Shown: piece after piece, positions 25,991 through 39,100 of the stretch | How the letters are laid out: each line of letters begins with the position of its first letter | How positions within the stretch are numbered: position 1 is the stretch's first letter | Assembly: GCA_016785225.1 (NCBI GenBank) | Contig: JAFBJZ010000344.1 | Location: 2,605,501 to 2,669,500, forward strand | From: Psettodes erumei | Taxonomy: Eukaryota; Chordata; Actinopteri; Pleuronectiformes; Psettodidae | Direction of reading: 5' to 3' | Length of the DNA: 64,000 nucleotides | Translations under genes and position numbers: made by a program | The notes under the pieces: generated by a model | What the model saw: the letters and a program-made list of their open reading frames with translations, nothing else | What the model was told of the DNA's origin: nothing | Database searches by the model: none

Positions 25991-28034
25991 ATGAGTATCT
26001 AGTTCATTTTTTTCTATCTGTATGTCATAAACCGGTTGGTCACATATGAGGTGTAAAAACAGACAAAACAGAATCCAGGGGTGTGTCTGAACTTTCATTC
26101 TGCGTTATTCAAAATGACTGTGTCAACTGTACCATAAAATATTGTGATATAAAAAAAGTAAAAAAAACAAAAAAAAAAAAAACTACTAAAAAAACCCAAC
26201 ACAACCCTCCACAGGACAACTATGTAACAAAATACATTCAGAATGGGACTATATTCTTAGTGCACTTTGGTTTCAAAGGCCAAGAGATAGTGTGTCTAGT
26301 GCTGTTTAATTTATTACTATGGGGTTAATGTCAACTTAAACACATGTGGGGAAAAGCACACACTAATGGCCTTCAGCTAATCTTCTGGCAGATAAGGAAA
26401 TATCATCAAAGAACTTGTGGTGAACAATAAAGTTTTCCTTTAGTGCAACAGTATTGTGGAACAGCCTTTGATGTCAATTTTTTTTTATCCCATTTGAGGA
26501 CTAAGGTCTCATCCTTAGTATTCTGTGGAATTTGTGATATTTAATGACAAGGAGTTTAGGCCTACATCTTTAATTTACAAAAAATTGCCAAATGTACTTT
26601 TATTTACTTACTTAAATAGATTTCAGAGCCACATGGCCTTGTAAAGCAGCTCTGAAGAAATGTTTCATATGATTCCATGACTCTATGAAGCAGTGGAACA
26701 TCTGAGGGACCATCTGTGTGTTAACATACTGCTGTAGCGGAACCCATATCAGGACACAATGTTAATAAGTGAGACAATGTCGGTTGTCTGCACAGTCCAA
26801 AAAACAGATGTCAAGCTTTATTTGTTTCACTGTTTACTCAGTGAATGATGTCAGTGCAAGTGTCTGGAAATGATATCATACTTGTGACTGCCAGTGTCAG
26901 CAGGTCTCACACTCACTGTGAATCTCGTGAATCATGTCCCACCACCCGTTTGTCAGAGTTAACCTGACGTGGCCCCTGCATTGTTTTTGATTAATCATAT
27001 TTTATTCTCATTAACCCAGACGTTTTGTTGTGACCCAGATGTCAGTTTGTTACCTTATTTACCTTGGCAACAAAATGCCATGACAAGTGGGAAAAGTAGC
27101 AGTGAGCCACAATGGATTTTAGTGCCGAAAGCAAACACTGAGTTAAATATTTAACTTCAAGCCAGGCTGGAGAGGCGAAATATCCTGTTAATAGATAATA
27201 GAGACAGAAAGTAAAAGGCATATTGGGGATATATTGGGATATTAAGGGTGATAGATGAGTAAATCTAAATCCAAGTCTGTCAAAATGATTACACTGCAGT
27301 ATTTGCCACACCTAATTGTGAATGTTGAACTGAAATTCTTGTCTTGCAGGAAAAAAATTTGATTACTACACAAATGCTAACAACCCTCCTGCACAGCATT
27401 CTAATTCTAATTCATTCTACTAAAATATCTTTAGTCAGTTGTGTGTCTGTGAGGCTTCAAACCAAACCCTTTCTGTCGAAGAGACCTTATAATTAATGGC
27501 CTGGTTCCAATTAATCCCCACATTATCTCAAAGCACAGCGCAGCAAGGGTCACTGTCCTACTGTTCAGGCCCTCTCTAATGGAATGAGAGCTGTCGTTAC
27601 GAAGAAGGCTGGAAAATCTTACATGTTCAGTCTTGCAGAGTCTTTTCTAATGAGGATACTTATTAAGAGCCAAGAAAAAGCAAACAGGTAAAGCAAACCC
27701 ACCTGAGCCCAGTGGGGGGAAAATGCAGGGTGTGTCTTTGCATAGGTGTGTTTAGTATTTGAGAGATCATGTCCTTCCAAAAAAAATTCTCATCGTTACT
27801 GATGTGGCTGTCATGTTACAGTTGGTAGCAAAAAAGCAATGTGTGACTGTGTGAATGTACTCACAAGTTTTCAGCACCGACAAGTCGTGCCAAGTCTGGT
27901 TGACACATGCCTTCAAAAAGGTTTGAATGTGAGAAAAGGAAGGCATAGCAGTGCTGAAAGTGTTTGAAAATTCCTGTTTAGGGCGTTGGTCCCAGTGAAA
28001 TCAGTGGCTGACTTCTCACCCATGTCTGTGCTTC

Positions 28035-28054
28035 TCCTCTCTCTCTCTCTCTCT
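28035..28054. repeat. (CT)n tract
   Basis: Perfect CT run of about 20 bases in the intergenic region upstream of dsp. Confidence 0.9.
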
Positions 28055-29892
28055 TGCACGCCAGGCAGTTATTCATGCAGCAACAGCTCAGGGCTAGAAC
28101 ACCAGAGGGCACAACACAGTACGTTAGCCAAGTAAACTTTTTTCCCCTTCTTACATCAAGAAAGGTTTTAAGTTTTTATTATAAATGTTGCAAGAGTTTT
28201 TTTCCTCTTTGGATCTTCTATCTTTTCTATTTTCTATTCTATTCTTTCTATTTTCTATTAACCTCATATAACATATCTGCCCCATAAAATAAAATCACAT
28301 TCAGCCGACTGTCTAATCTTTAGATGTTCTTTTTTTACCCACCCAGTTTTTTCAACCCTGCCCCTTACTGACAAGTATGTGTCACCCTCCCTCCCCTGTC
28401 TCTTCATCTTTCTCACTCCCTTTCACTTGTTGAAGGTCAGGCACACCTATCTGTGATGTGCTTCATTTGCATACATACAAGATGTGAGACATAGTATACA
28501 GGCAAAGACAAGGAGAGAGTGTAAAAAAACATGTAAGCCTGTAAAAAAAAAGGAAAAGAAAGCTTAAAAAGAAAAAGGGGTTTATTTTTACTGAAAACCC
28601 AACACTGACAACTCAGTTGACAGTGTAAGCGTCTTCACCAAACACTGAACTCTCATATGGACTCATTTTAACCTCAAGAATGTTGAACCCGGGATGACAA
28701 ATTCTTTGCGCAACCACTCTCTCTACTGGGGAGTCAATGTGTTGGCTTCTTTAATTGCTGTCGATCACTGGCCTGGGTTTAAATGAGCTCACAGTGAACC
28801 TGAAGCAGTGACAGGAGGAGGGGGAAAGGACCCCAGAAATCAAGAAAGAAATCACAACATAGATATAGAATAATTGTTTACGGGGTTTATGAGTGAAGTT
28901 CAGTGAGTGCATTAACAGTATTAATATAATTTACACGAGTATCCACATTTTGTGTCTATTCACTTAAAAGGAGCAGGAAAAACATGTTTTAATACTGACA
29001 TACATGACTCTAACAGGTGTCTGATCGTATGTTCTTTCCTGGAGTACTTCAGATAACATACCAACAACTTGATCATAACCAGGATACTGATGCACAAAGC
29101 ATTGTGAGCCCTTAGGATCCACGACGGACTCCTCCAAAATTAGAAATGCATCTCATTGCATCACTTTTTATCTTTTCCAGGGAAAGTACACGGGGAGTAA
29201 TAGCACTTTTAAAAGGTTTCATTTCAACTGCTGTTTTTTTCGAGATGATAAACTGTTCACTGAATGACAAAGACATGTAGGGAAAAGAAAAGCGTCTCGT
29301 CAGTGAAATTGACATTGTATAGGAATATTGTATAGAAAATATGAGTCACACCTTACACAGCTGTTATCAAAATTTACCACAGAGATGAGTCAACATGTCT
29401 GACACTGTAAGCTCTCTGTATAAACCGACAGGACATGCGTTGAAGAGCACACAAAGCTTCATATGTGGCAAGGTCACTTGTTCAAGTTGTAACCGAGGTA
29501 ATGGTAAAGCAACCTAGTCACCTGCACCTCCGTGTCAGACATACACACACACGTAAAACACGTTTAACTGTAATTCGCCATAAATCTATTGAGCAATCAA
29601 AGTTATGACTGCAACATAACTTTCAGCGAATCCCACAGAAATACAACCCCGGCGCTAATCTCCCCACACAGGCAGGAGTGTTTCGTAAACACAGCAAAGG
29701 GGTGGTTTCTATCCGATCAAAAAGATCCTGGCTTCCGCCTATTCTCAGCAGACCATTATCTGCGCAACAGGAGACGGGGCGGGGAGAGGCGCAAGGTCTG
29801 TCCGCTGCCTGGACAACAGACCAAAAAAAAAAAAAACAAAAAGAGAAAGAAAAGAAAAATCCTTTCCAACAAGTAAAACAATTTGAGGAAAC

Positions 29893-30158
29893 ATGAGTTT
29901 GTTCGACTCCACTTCGAAACTGGCCACCATGGGCCAGAGAAGTAATTCTCGACCGGACTTGGCGAGTTCCAGTTTCCGCAGCGAAGTGTTCGTCGGCGGC
30001 AACGGCTACCAGGAGGGTTTCCCGATAGCCGCGGACGGCGGCGGCTACACCTTAACATCCTCCTTCTCCAGGAGCTCCATGCAAGGCGGACACGTCGGCG
30101 GGGGGATGCTCCTCGCCGGACAGAAGGGGCAAGTGAGCGTGGGAGGCGGTGGAAACAG
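29893..30158 (+). CDS. dsp: dsp coding exon 1 with two in-frame start codons
   Basis: It encodes the poorly conserved glycine/serine-rich head. An SRPDL motif corresponds to SGPDL of the human N-terminus. The first ATG (29893) has A at -3. A second in-frame ATG at 29929 (codon 13) sits in GCCACCATGG, a full vertebrate Kozak match. The donor is ACAG|GTAAGC in phase 2. No signal peptide is seen, as expected for a cytoplasmic plaque protein. Confidence 0.9.
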
Positions 30159-33100
30159 GTAAGCGCTCTGAAATCACCTGTTGCTCTTGCATGAGTCTCG
30201 CGGCGATTAAACTGTTTAAAGAATTAGTCATTACATGTCAATACAACACTACACAACACACACAAAAGTTCAGGTTGTTCTTTCTTACAAAGAAGAACAG
30301 AGTTAATTAAATTAACCAACAAAATGATCACCATAGACGACTAAATCATGAACATTTTGAGGAATATTACGTCATCTGTACTCAAGTAAATCCACCTCTG
30401 TGAAATTTTTGAAAGATTATATGCCAAACTGTCACAAATATGTCATCAAGCAGGTTCCAGTGAAACTCTAAAATCCATTTGCAGTTGACAAACACAAAGC
30501 ACAAACGATTTTATTACTTTTATTTGCTTTTATTTCTTATTTTCTGACTTTATTATTGCATCAGCCCAAAGGCATCCCGGGCCTTGACCTCTGCTATGAA
30601 AAAAGTGTTGTTTTCTCATGTATTCATTATTCATCTACAGTAACCTATCGTGTCTTTACCAGTCCTTGTCTGTTTCCCAATATATTGAACCACATGAGTG
30701 GAAATACGCGGACACACCCCTTGAATGTCCTCCCAATACCATCATTCATCATGATGTTAAAGTGTTTGTTTCAGCAGAAGTGTCTGTGTCTATGCCACAG
30801 CTTTGTCAGACTATTTCCTGTTTTAATGTTTCTCTCTTAATGCTCAACTCTTGGGGGGCAAAGGTTAAAATGAAACAGGATATTATTTAAGGGTGGGGAG
30901 TTGCAAGACCTTTAAAGGCAGAAAGTGAAGAATTGTCCAAAGTGGGGGGTTGCGGTTGTTGTTGTTTTTTTGTATTGTGACCTTTTGGTGGCTCGTTTCC
31001 ATATCCCTCAACCCAAAGTTTATCATTTTTGAATGCCTATTACTAACCGAAATCTGCTTGTTGTTATTCTATGCCATGTTCCTTTCGAAACTTGAAAATC
31101 TCTTGTTTTGAATTGAATTTCCCTAAAATTCAATAATCGTTTATATGCATTTAAGTGACACGCTGGCAGCACCCATCTTTGAATATTTGCTTATTTCCAG
31201 CTAGAGAAATCATTTTGCTGAGATCAATGCTTAAAATACACTGCTGTCATTTTTTTGTCCATTTTTAAAAAACATATTTGTGTTTTCTTTTCAGTGTAAC
31301 GGGAATTCAGCAAAGAGCTGCATTTCTGACCAACCAGTGTCATGAATATCTGCAGCGAGCAAAGATGATCCTCCACAGTGTAAGTGTGGCACACAGGTCA
31401 TGCTGAACACAACTGATCTCATTTCTGTGTTTTAACATCTGGCGGTATGAAAATAATCTTTCAAATAACAAAATAGCAGCTCAAATCTGGCCGGAAAGTG
31501 ACATTATCACAAGTATTGGTTCATAAGGCTGCACAACACGCTACATTGCTTTAGCATTTCTGTTTTAATGATGCTGCATAAAGCTTGCATGAAAAGACAG
31601 GATGTGACCTGAGTAGCAAATAATCTCATCGACCACAGCTCAAGTAAGGCATAATTTGGCAGGTGGCAAGAGTTCAGTGTCTTTTCTGTGTGTGTTTTGT
31701 TTTATAGATGGGTTCACCTATGGAGGTGGAAAAATTGTTGATCATGGCTGCAGAAACCTTGGAGCAGCTGAAGGTCTGTGGCCGAGAGCTGCAGCAAATG
31801 CGTGTACAGAACGATGTCTTCCGGAGGTAAGACAAAGATGCAGTTGGTGTGTGCGAGTCTGAGTGTGCATTCGTGAGTTTGTGTGCTGTCTTTGCACGTT
31901 TGTATGTCTTCATTCATGACGGTGCACACTCTTCTGAGTTATCCAACCTGTAGCTTCAAATTGGTAGGAGGCGCAAAACAGAAATAATCTCTCATAGTGA
32001 CATCTGAGTTTCATCTTTATAGTTGAACTAAAACTTAAATGGAGTATGTAATACTCAGGAGTTAATGTCTCATTCTACCTGACCTCTTTGAAGTCAGGTC
32101 CAGGGTGCCCTCGGACGATTCACGCTGTATTTCCTTTTTTGTACAACTCTGCAGTGTCGAGCAGCTCCAGCACATGCACGTCCTCATCCACCAGCAGTTG
32201 GTCAGCGGTACCATGCGGCGGATCAAGGGCAGTGTGAGCTCCACTGAGGGGGAGAGGATCTTTAATGATGCCATGGCCTGGATTTCCCAACAGAAGGTGA
32301 GCTCTTCATAGTTGAGAGACATTTAAGAACACTATAAAATAAAATGCAAGGAATATGAGGTGGGTGTCGTTGAAATTTGTTCAATGAGAATAGTTTTGCT
32401 TCATCAACACACATGACAATAACTAATAAATGTGTGCAAAATCACTCATGAGGTAAAATTTGACATTCAGTGCAATGAACAGTGTTGGTGCATGTGGTGC
32501 ATTAGACAAAATGTGTTAAAGAAAAACTTTGTAATTATTCCTAATTTTAATATAACTATATTTATTCACTTTACATGTATAAATAAAGTTGAGTTATTTT
32601 TCTTCATTGGCATTACCTGGATGTCTCGGTAAAACTTGGACTTTTTGCAGTGTTTTAACCTGTTGGAGCAGTCTGAACAATTGTCCCTGCATGTGTGTGC
32701 ATGCCTGCATGGGTGCATTAGGTGCACCATTTTTTTTAATATAAAGGGAGGAGGAGTGTCTGTGTGGGGGTGGGGGTGGGGGGGTGGGGTGGGGGGCGCA
32801 ATTACCCTATCACTTACTCTGACCTCCTTAAACTGAAACCATCTGGACATGCTGCCAGAACCTGATCCGTGAGTGAAAGAGGCCAAGAGAGGTGCAGAGG
32901 GATCGAAACAAAGACAGCGAGAGAGGTCTGCCATTGGAGAAAGAGACTGAGAGACGGAGAGAGAGAGAGAGAGAGAGAAAGATGGAGGAAGGCACAGAGA
33001 GTGAGTGAGGGAAGAAGGAGGGAGATAAAGAAGCTGTTGTGGCAAAAACGGAAGAAGAAGTAAAGGAGTGTGAAATCCGATGCTCCCTGCACAGTCAGTC

Positions 33101-36100
33101 GATCTCTGACATGCCCATGGGAACACGCCCTTATCCTCACTACCTCCCACCCAGCCAACAACACACCCTGTCATTCTGTCACCACTTCCAGCCACACCTT
33201 TCTATATTTCCTCATTCATTAGCTCCCCCCGTGTTCATATTGTGGTCTCAGTGTTTGTAGTTTAGGTATTGTCTTTTTTAAAACCCTAACTGCCAAAGTA
33301 TCACCTGATGATCTACCACTGTCATTTTTTCTTTACTTTAACATTAGATGTAAGTCAGTCAGGCTTTCGTAACAGCCATGTTGTGTGCAACTTCAGCTGA
33401 GCAATCATAAAAGAACAGGGTGTGGTGAGAAAACAAAAGCCTTGAGTGAGAGTGGAGAGAGAAAAAAATGCGGGTAAAGAGCAGGGACTGGTTGAGGTTG
33501 GTTTGCTGGCAGGTCTCTTATCAAAGCTGAGGGCCTGTGAACAAGGGAGGGGGAATAGTTTGCATAGTTTCCTGCTCAGCAGTGGTGGTAATGATTGTAT
33601 GCTGACATCTGGAGGACAAAGGTGGAAAAAACAGAGGTTAAGGTGAAGGACATGCACATACATAAATATATTTTACCTCATAAACCTTTACACTGTAATG
33701 TTGCCTGAAATATGTAATTTCCCTTTTTCCGACACTGTAATTGCGTGCCGCAGTTATTGTATTTCGGAAGGTCATAAATTGTTATTCTGCATCTTGTAGC
33801 GCATGATTGAGATGGCGCCGTGGGGGGACGACTCAGCCACCATAGAAAATCAAATCCTAAGCCACAACAAGATCCACAGCTCTATCCAAAGGAGTGTGGA
33901 AGTAGACCGTGCCAGAGATGAACTGGTAAGTGGTCCTTCTCCACCATGTTTTTAAGCTCTTCTCTGTTGCTCTCTTAATTTGGACAGTTTTAGCCCAGTG
34001 GTTATTATTAAGATATCCTGTTTATGAGGAAAGTGTGTGCATTATGTATACAAATGCCTAATGTTTTGTAATCTTATTCAAAACAGAACAAAGAACAAAA
34101 TCTCTTTTTCATTTATTTTTTTTCTTAGAGGGGTGACAAGTACAACCTCACCATCCTGGAGCAAGAATGGGAAAGCTTGCAGGTAAAACCAAACTCTTTT
34201 GCAATTTATTAGTTCATCAGGTCACTGTTGCTTTTTTAAAATCATATTCATAAACTTACTTGCATCTGTCTCAGAAAATGTCCTACAGCCGCGTGACTCA
34301 ACTGCGTGAGCTTAAGGGCATCATCGAGGAGATCTCCCGAGCCATCATGTGGGTGAACGAGAAGGAGGAGGAGGAGCTTGTGTTTGACTGGGGAGACAAA
34401 AACATCGACCAGTACATCCCCAAGAAGCAAGAGAGCTACTCAGTAAGGATCTCTGGCTGAACTCTGCCTCACTGCTGGTTGGGTGCTCTTCTCTTTTCTT
34501 TTAAGGATCTGATTACATGCTTACATTTGTATCCACATTGTGACTGCTTGGGGTCCTTACTCTGTGTTTATTTGTGAAAGAAATTGATGAGTGACCTGGA
34601 GGAGAAGGAGAAGGACCTGAACAAGCTGAAGACGAAAGCAGATGGACTCCTGAACAACAACCATCCCGCCTCAGAAAAGATTGAGGTAGGTTCTTTTGTT
34701 TGTTTTTTTTTTCTTCCAGGTGTTTTCCAATCTCAAAAAAGCAAATTACTCAGTGGTTTTGTGCTCATGCCTCTTTATGCACCTGCAGGCCTACATGGAT
34801 ACCTTACAGACCCAGTGGAGCTGGCTTCTTCAGATCACCAAGTGCCTCCATGTTCATTTGAAGGAGAATGCTGCCTACAGCCAAGTAAGTGCTCTGCCCT
34901 GCTCTTGCTCTAGAGCCCTCTAACGTCTTCATGCAAGCACTAATGAAACATTTTTTTTCTGCCCATCCTCAGTTTTTCAAGGAGGCCAATGAGACCTACT
35001 CGAAGCTGGAGAGGGAGCGTGAGAATATCCGAAGCAAGTACACCTGCGACAAGAACACCCCGCTCGATAACCTCACTGAACTCCTGAAAAACCTGGAGGT
35101 ATCATTACACTCTGTTTAGTACAGGAAATGCATATTCCCCTGCAGGCATGAAGCACAAAACATCTCAAACAGTTTATGCTGTTGAGTGACTTCGGCGTAA
35201 ACTGTCTGCTTGTCTGTTCGTCTGGTTAGGCGTCAATTTTCTCTCATGGAGTATGTACGTGACTGGAGAAATGTGACAGCTGATAGTTGCGGTGTCCAGT
35301 GACCCAGTTTAAAGACGCATATCTTAATTTTGCATGTTCACAGAAAGAGAGGGATCGAATTATGGAAAATAAGAGGCAGGTCCAAAATTTGGTGAGCAAG
35401 TCCAAGACCATTGTCAGGCTAAAACCTCGCAACCCTGAGGAGAAGATAAGTGGCCCCGTCATGGTCAAGGCCTTGTGCGACTTTAAACAAGACCAGGTGG
35501 GATATTGGCTCCCTCACAGACATACGCATACACACAGACACAAATATATGAATATGAAGTGAAGCAGTGCACTTATAACTCAGTGCTTCCTCTCTCTGCA
35601 TACACCACAGAAAGGGATTTTAAAAGGGAACGAGGGCATCCTGAAGGACAACTCGCAGCGCAGCAAGTGGCTTGTGACAGGACCTGGAGGCCTGGACATG
35701 CTGGTTCCCTCTGTGTGTCTGATCATCCCCCCGCCGAACCCGCTCAGCATTGGCCTCGCCAACACGTAAGAAACATACAGTGTGGTGCCATGTTGTTGTT
35801 ACAGCTCCCGGAGCATTGATTTTGGACTTAAGAAATAAGAAAATATTCTGTTATCATTCAGTTCCAATGAAAATGTTAAAGCCTAATTTTTTTGCATACT
35901 GTGTTTCTCAGAAGTGTCTGCATAAGTCCTAAAACTGCAAATGGCATATTTTAGATATAGGGGAAGCATTGTAGGCATACATTTATGCTTTCATATTCTC
36001 TCATCCTGATTCTGAGTTGTTAAGTCATTATTTCTGTTAGGTTTGTGGTGTGTTTTAACTCTATGACTAATTGATGGCTTGCTCTGTTCCCCAGGATTGA

Positions 36101-39100
36101 GCAGTATTATGAAGCCATCATAGGCAACTGGAATCAGTTCTACATCAACATCAAGAGTCTCATCTCGTGGCAGTACTGCCTCAGAGACATCAATTACATC
36201 AACTCTCTGACCGTTAGCATGGTAAGATATCACACAGAATGCAATCAGACTTGTTTAGTTTTACTTTTAAAATGACTTATTGGTTTCATAGCAAGCAAAG
36301 CTGAATCAGACTCAGTTTCCATCTTGTGTAGTTCATTTTTTAATTTCTGTCTCTTTTGTTCAATCCGAACCTCGCTCCGTTGGCTGACAGCTGTCCAAGA
36401 TGCGCCCTGAGGAGTACCGCAGCATCATCAAAAGACTGGAGACTCACTACCAAGAGTTCCTGCGTGTCAGCAATGGTTGTGACCTGTTTGGGGAGGAGGA
36501 CAAGAAAAACATCCAGGGCAACTTTGATAAAGCCCATACCTACTATGATACACTGATCTTTCAGCTGCCATCTCACAGTGAGTGTGACATGTCTTTACCG
36601 TTTGCATAACTTGTCCGTTCATATAAATTTGCAAAAGCAATGTTGTTTTTTCCACTATAAATTGATATTCTTTAAATGTTCCACCAACCGATAAAGAGGG
36701 GGATGGGTTGAAGCCTGAACCCCCAAAACCATCAACACCCAAGATCCCCAAGCAAACTGTCCCCAAGACCAGTACTCAGCCTCCTGCCATCAGCCTGAGC
36801 ATGCTCAACAGTCTGCAAGAAATTCGACGCAGGATGGAACTGATTGAGTCTGGTCTCACCAGTCACCTCCATGTTCCCCTGGGCGACAACAGTGTGCACG
36901 AGTGCTCAGTGCACATCCAGAAGCTGACTGTGTGTAACCATTCATTTATTTTTCTGTCTAATTAATAGCAGGGGTTCATTCTTGCTCCAAAGCCCCCCAT
37001 TTAAAAATTTGCAAAATATAACTGAAATATAATATATAACATGCTCTTTGCATTTTAAAAAAGGGTTGAGTTTAATTTAATTTCGCACATTGATTTCCAG
37101 ACTGTGTACCAAGATTTGGAGTCGACTCATAATGACTACCTGCAACTAAGAGAAGCAATTACAAAGCACCTGGCAAGCGTATCTTCAGACTCAGAGCAAG
37201 CCAAGTTCCTTCGCTCTGAACTAGAAATCATCAGCCGGAAACTGGGAGACCTGCAGGGTCTCTACTCAGCCTACAACCAAAGGTACATTACTTTTCTCTG
37301 ATTGCAGCACCTTTTTATTTACTCCACAATGCTGGAGCACATACTGCACAAAATAAAGTAAGTACTGGGACCAGAACTTCAGGCAGTGTGTAGCTACAGT
37401 GTTTGCAGAGAACAATCACTTTTCATCTCATTAACTGTCATCTTTAGTCTAATGACCGTGTCCCTTCATCAGGCTGTTGGCTCTGAAGGCCTTGCTCCAG
37501 ACCCTTCTCCAGGCCGAGGATATCGTCAAAGTCCATGAGGCCCGGCTCACAGAGAAGGAGACCACGTCTCTGGACCTTCAAGAGGTGGAAAACTATCGGA
37601 TCACGCTAAAGGTCTGATACACCTTCCATATTTAGTTTAGACTGATGTCTCTTGCTTTATAGATTTGAAGATTTGTACAAAACATGTAAAACAATGTGGC
37701 AGAGCAATACCAGTGATTAATTAGCAGCACCCGCTCACTTAATTCCCTTGTAATGCATCTTTGAAAAGAAATGCTATCTTTATTTGTGATTTTCCATTAA
37801 AGCAAATGAAGAGTGATCTGGAGCTAAAACGAGACCTGCTGACAGCTATGGAGTCTGACCTGGCTAAAGCAGTGCACTGGAATGGTCAAATCTCTGAGTC
37901 CTTCCATAAGTGTGACGTGGACTTGTCCAAATACTCCGAGCTTGTGGCTCAGCTGTCCGACCGCTGGCGCCGCATACAAACCCAGATTGATAGCAGGTAT
38001 ACTAAGCACAGGTTTCTTCAATAACTCTGAATGTTTTTTTCCATATCCACATTGTTTGTCATTCCTGGCAGCAGCATTAAAAATACCCCTTTTCCTTTCC
38101 TCTGCCTCCCACTCCTTCCTCCTCAGAGTGTGGGACCTGGAGAAGCAGGAGAAACAGCTGCAACATTATCAGCAGAGCAGCACTTCCCTGGAACAGTGGA
38201 TAGACAATGCCAGGAAGCGCCAGGACACCCTTCAGATGGTTAAGCTCAGTGACATCCAGACCCTAATAGACCACCTCAATCAACAGAAGGCATGTCTTTC
38301 CTTGTTTACAACAACAAACTGGAATCAATAATGTTAATATTTGAACTGAACAAAATTTGTTGAGATTGGAAAGATCTGCGATTTACAATTTGAATTGCAA
38401 TGGTGACAGCCACCCAGCATTGGTTTGGTGTGTGGATACATTATACAGCAGCATGTGTGGGGTGCGTTTAGATGATGAGATGATGTTGGTTGTAGCTCAT
38501 ATGATTTGCCAGGTTTGACTTATCATCTCTCGAAATGAAGAAAACTAAGTGAAAATGTTTTGTTGAGTAAGCACTCATAATAGTTTCATGGGAATTTATG
38601 TCTTAGAATTAAAATAGGTGCCTTAGCAGCACCGCAGACTGAATTAACTAATGAATGGATTTGATGCTGCTTTTCTTACTACACAGGTTCTTCACACTGA
38701 AATTAAAGGAAAGAAGGAGAAAGTTGATGATGTGCAGAAAAATTCAGAAACCTGTGCTGCATCCATTAAGGTAGGCAATCAAGGTTGTGTGATGTTTTAC
38801 GAAATGTCCATATACAGTATACTGTATATAATGCCAAGCAACTGTACAACAGTAGTACAAGCTAGTGAAGTCTTTATTGTGTTGTGTTGTTTTGCAGGAC
38901 TATGAGCTACAGCTGGCCTCCTACAGTTCAGGACTTGAAACTCTACTGAATATTCCAATCAAGAGAACAATGCTGCAGTCCCCTGCCTCTGTGGTCAGAC
39001 AAGAGGTATTAACACACATTTGACATCACATTTGACATAAAAATCATAGTTTTTATTACACATTCAAATGATTATGCAATGCTTATTATCTCTTTGAGAA

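Larger units (their letters stand above)
23543..29892. other. Intergenic region between divergent slc22a23 and dsp (includes both promoters and 5' leaders)
   Basis: No coding exon is supported here. Both ends are promoter-proximal: the CpG-rich slc22a23 side up to about 23650, and the dsp leader immediately before 29893. The middle holds a poly-G run (about 24370-24382), TG repeats at 24970-24990 and 25961-25990, an A-rich block near 26153-26183, and a CT tract at 28035-28054. Transcription start sites cannot be placed from sequence alone. Confidence 0.7.

Noticed and set aside
32566..33195. 209-codon minus-strand open frame antisense to dsp intron 4
   Set aside because: It overlaps G-rich and GA-rich low-complexity DNA, which lacks stops in that frame. 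The translation is mostly Ser/Leu/Pro runs and there is no domain.
38811..38828. 18-base perfect palindrome (TATACAGTATACTGTATA) in dsp intron 20
   Set aside because: AT-rich and short, with no associated element or function that can be supported.
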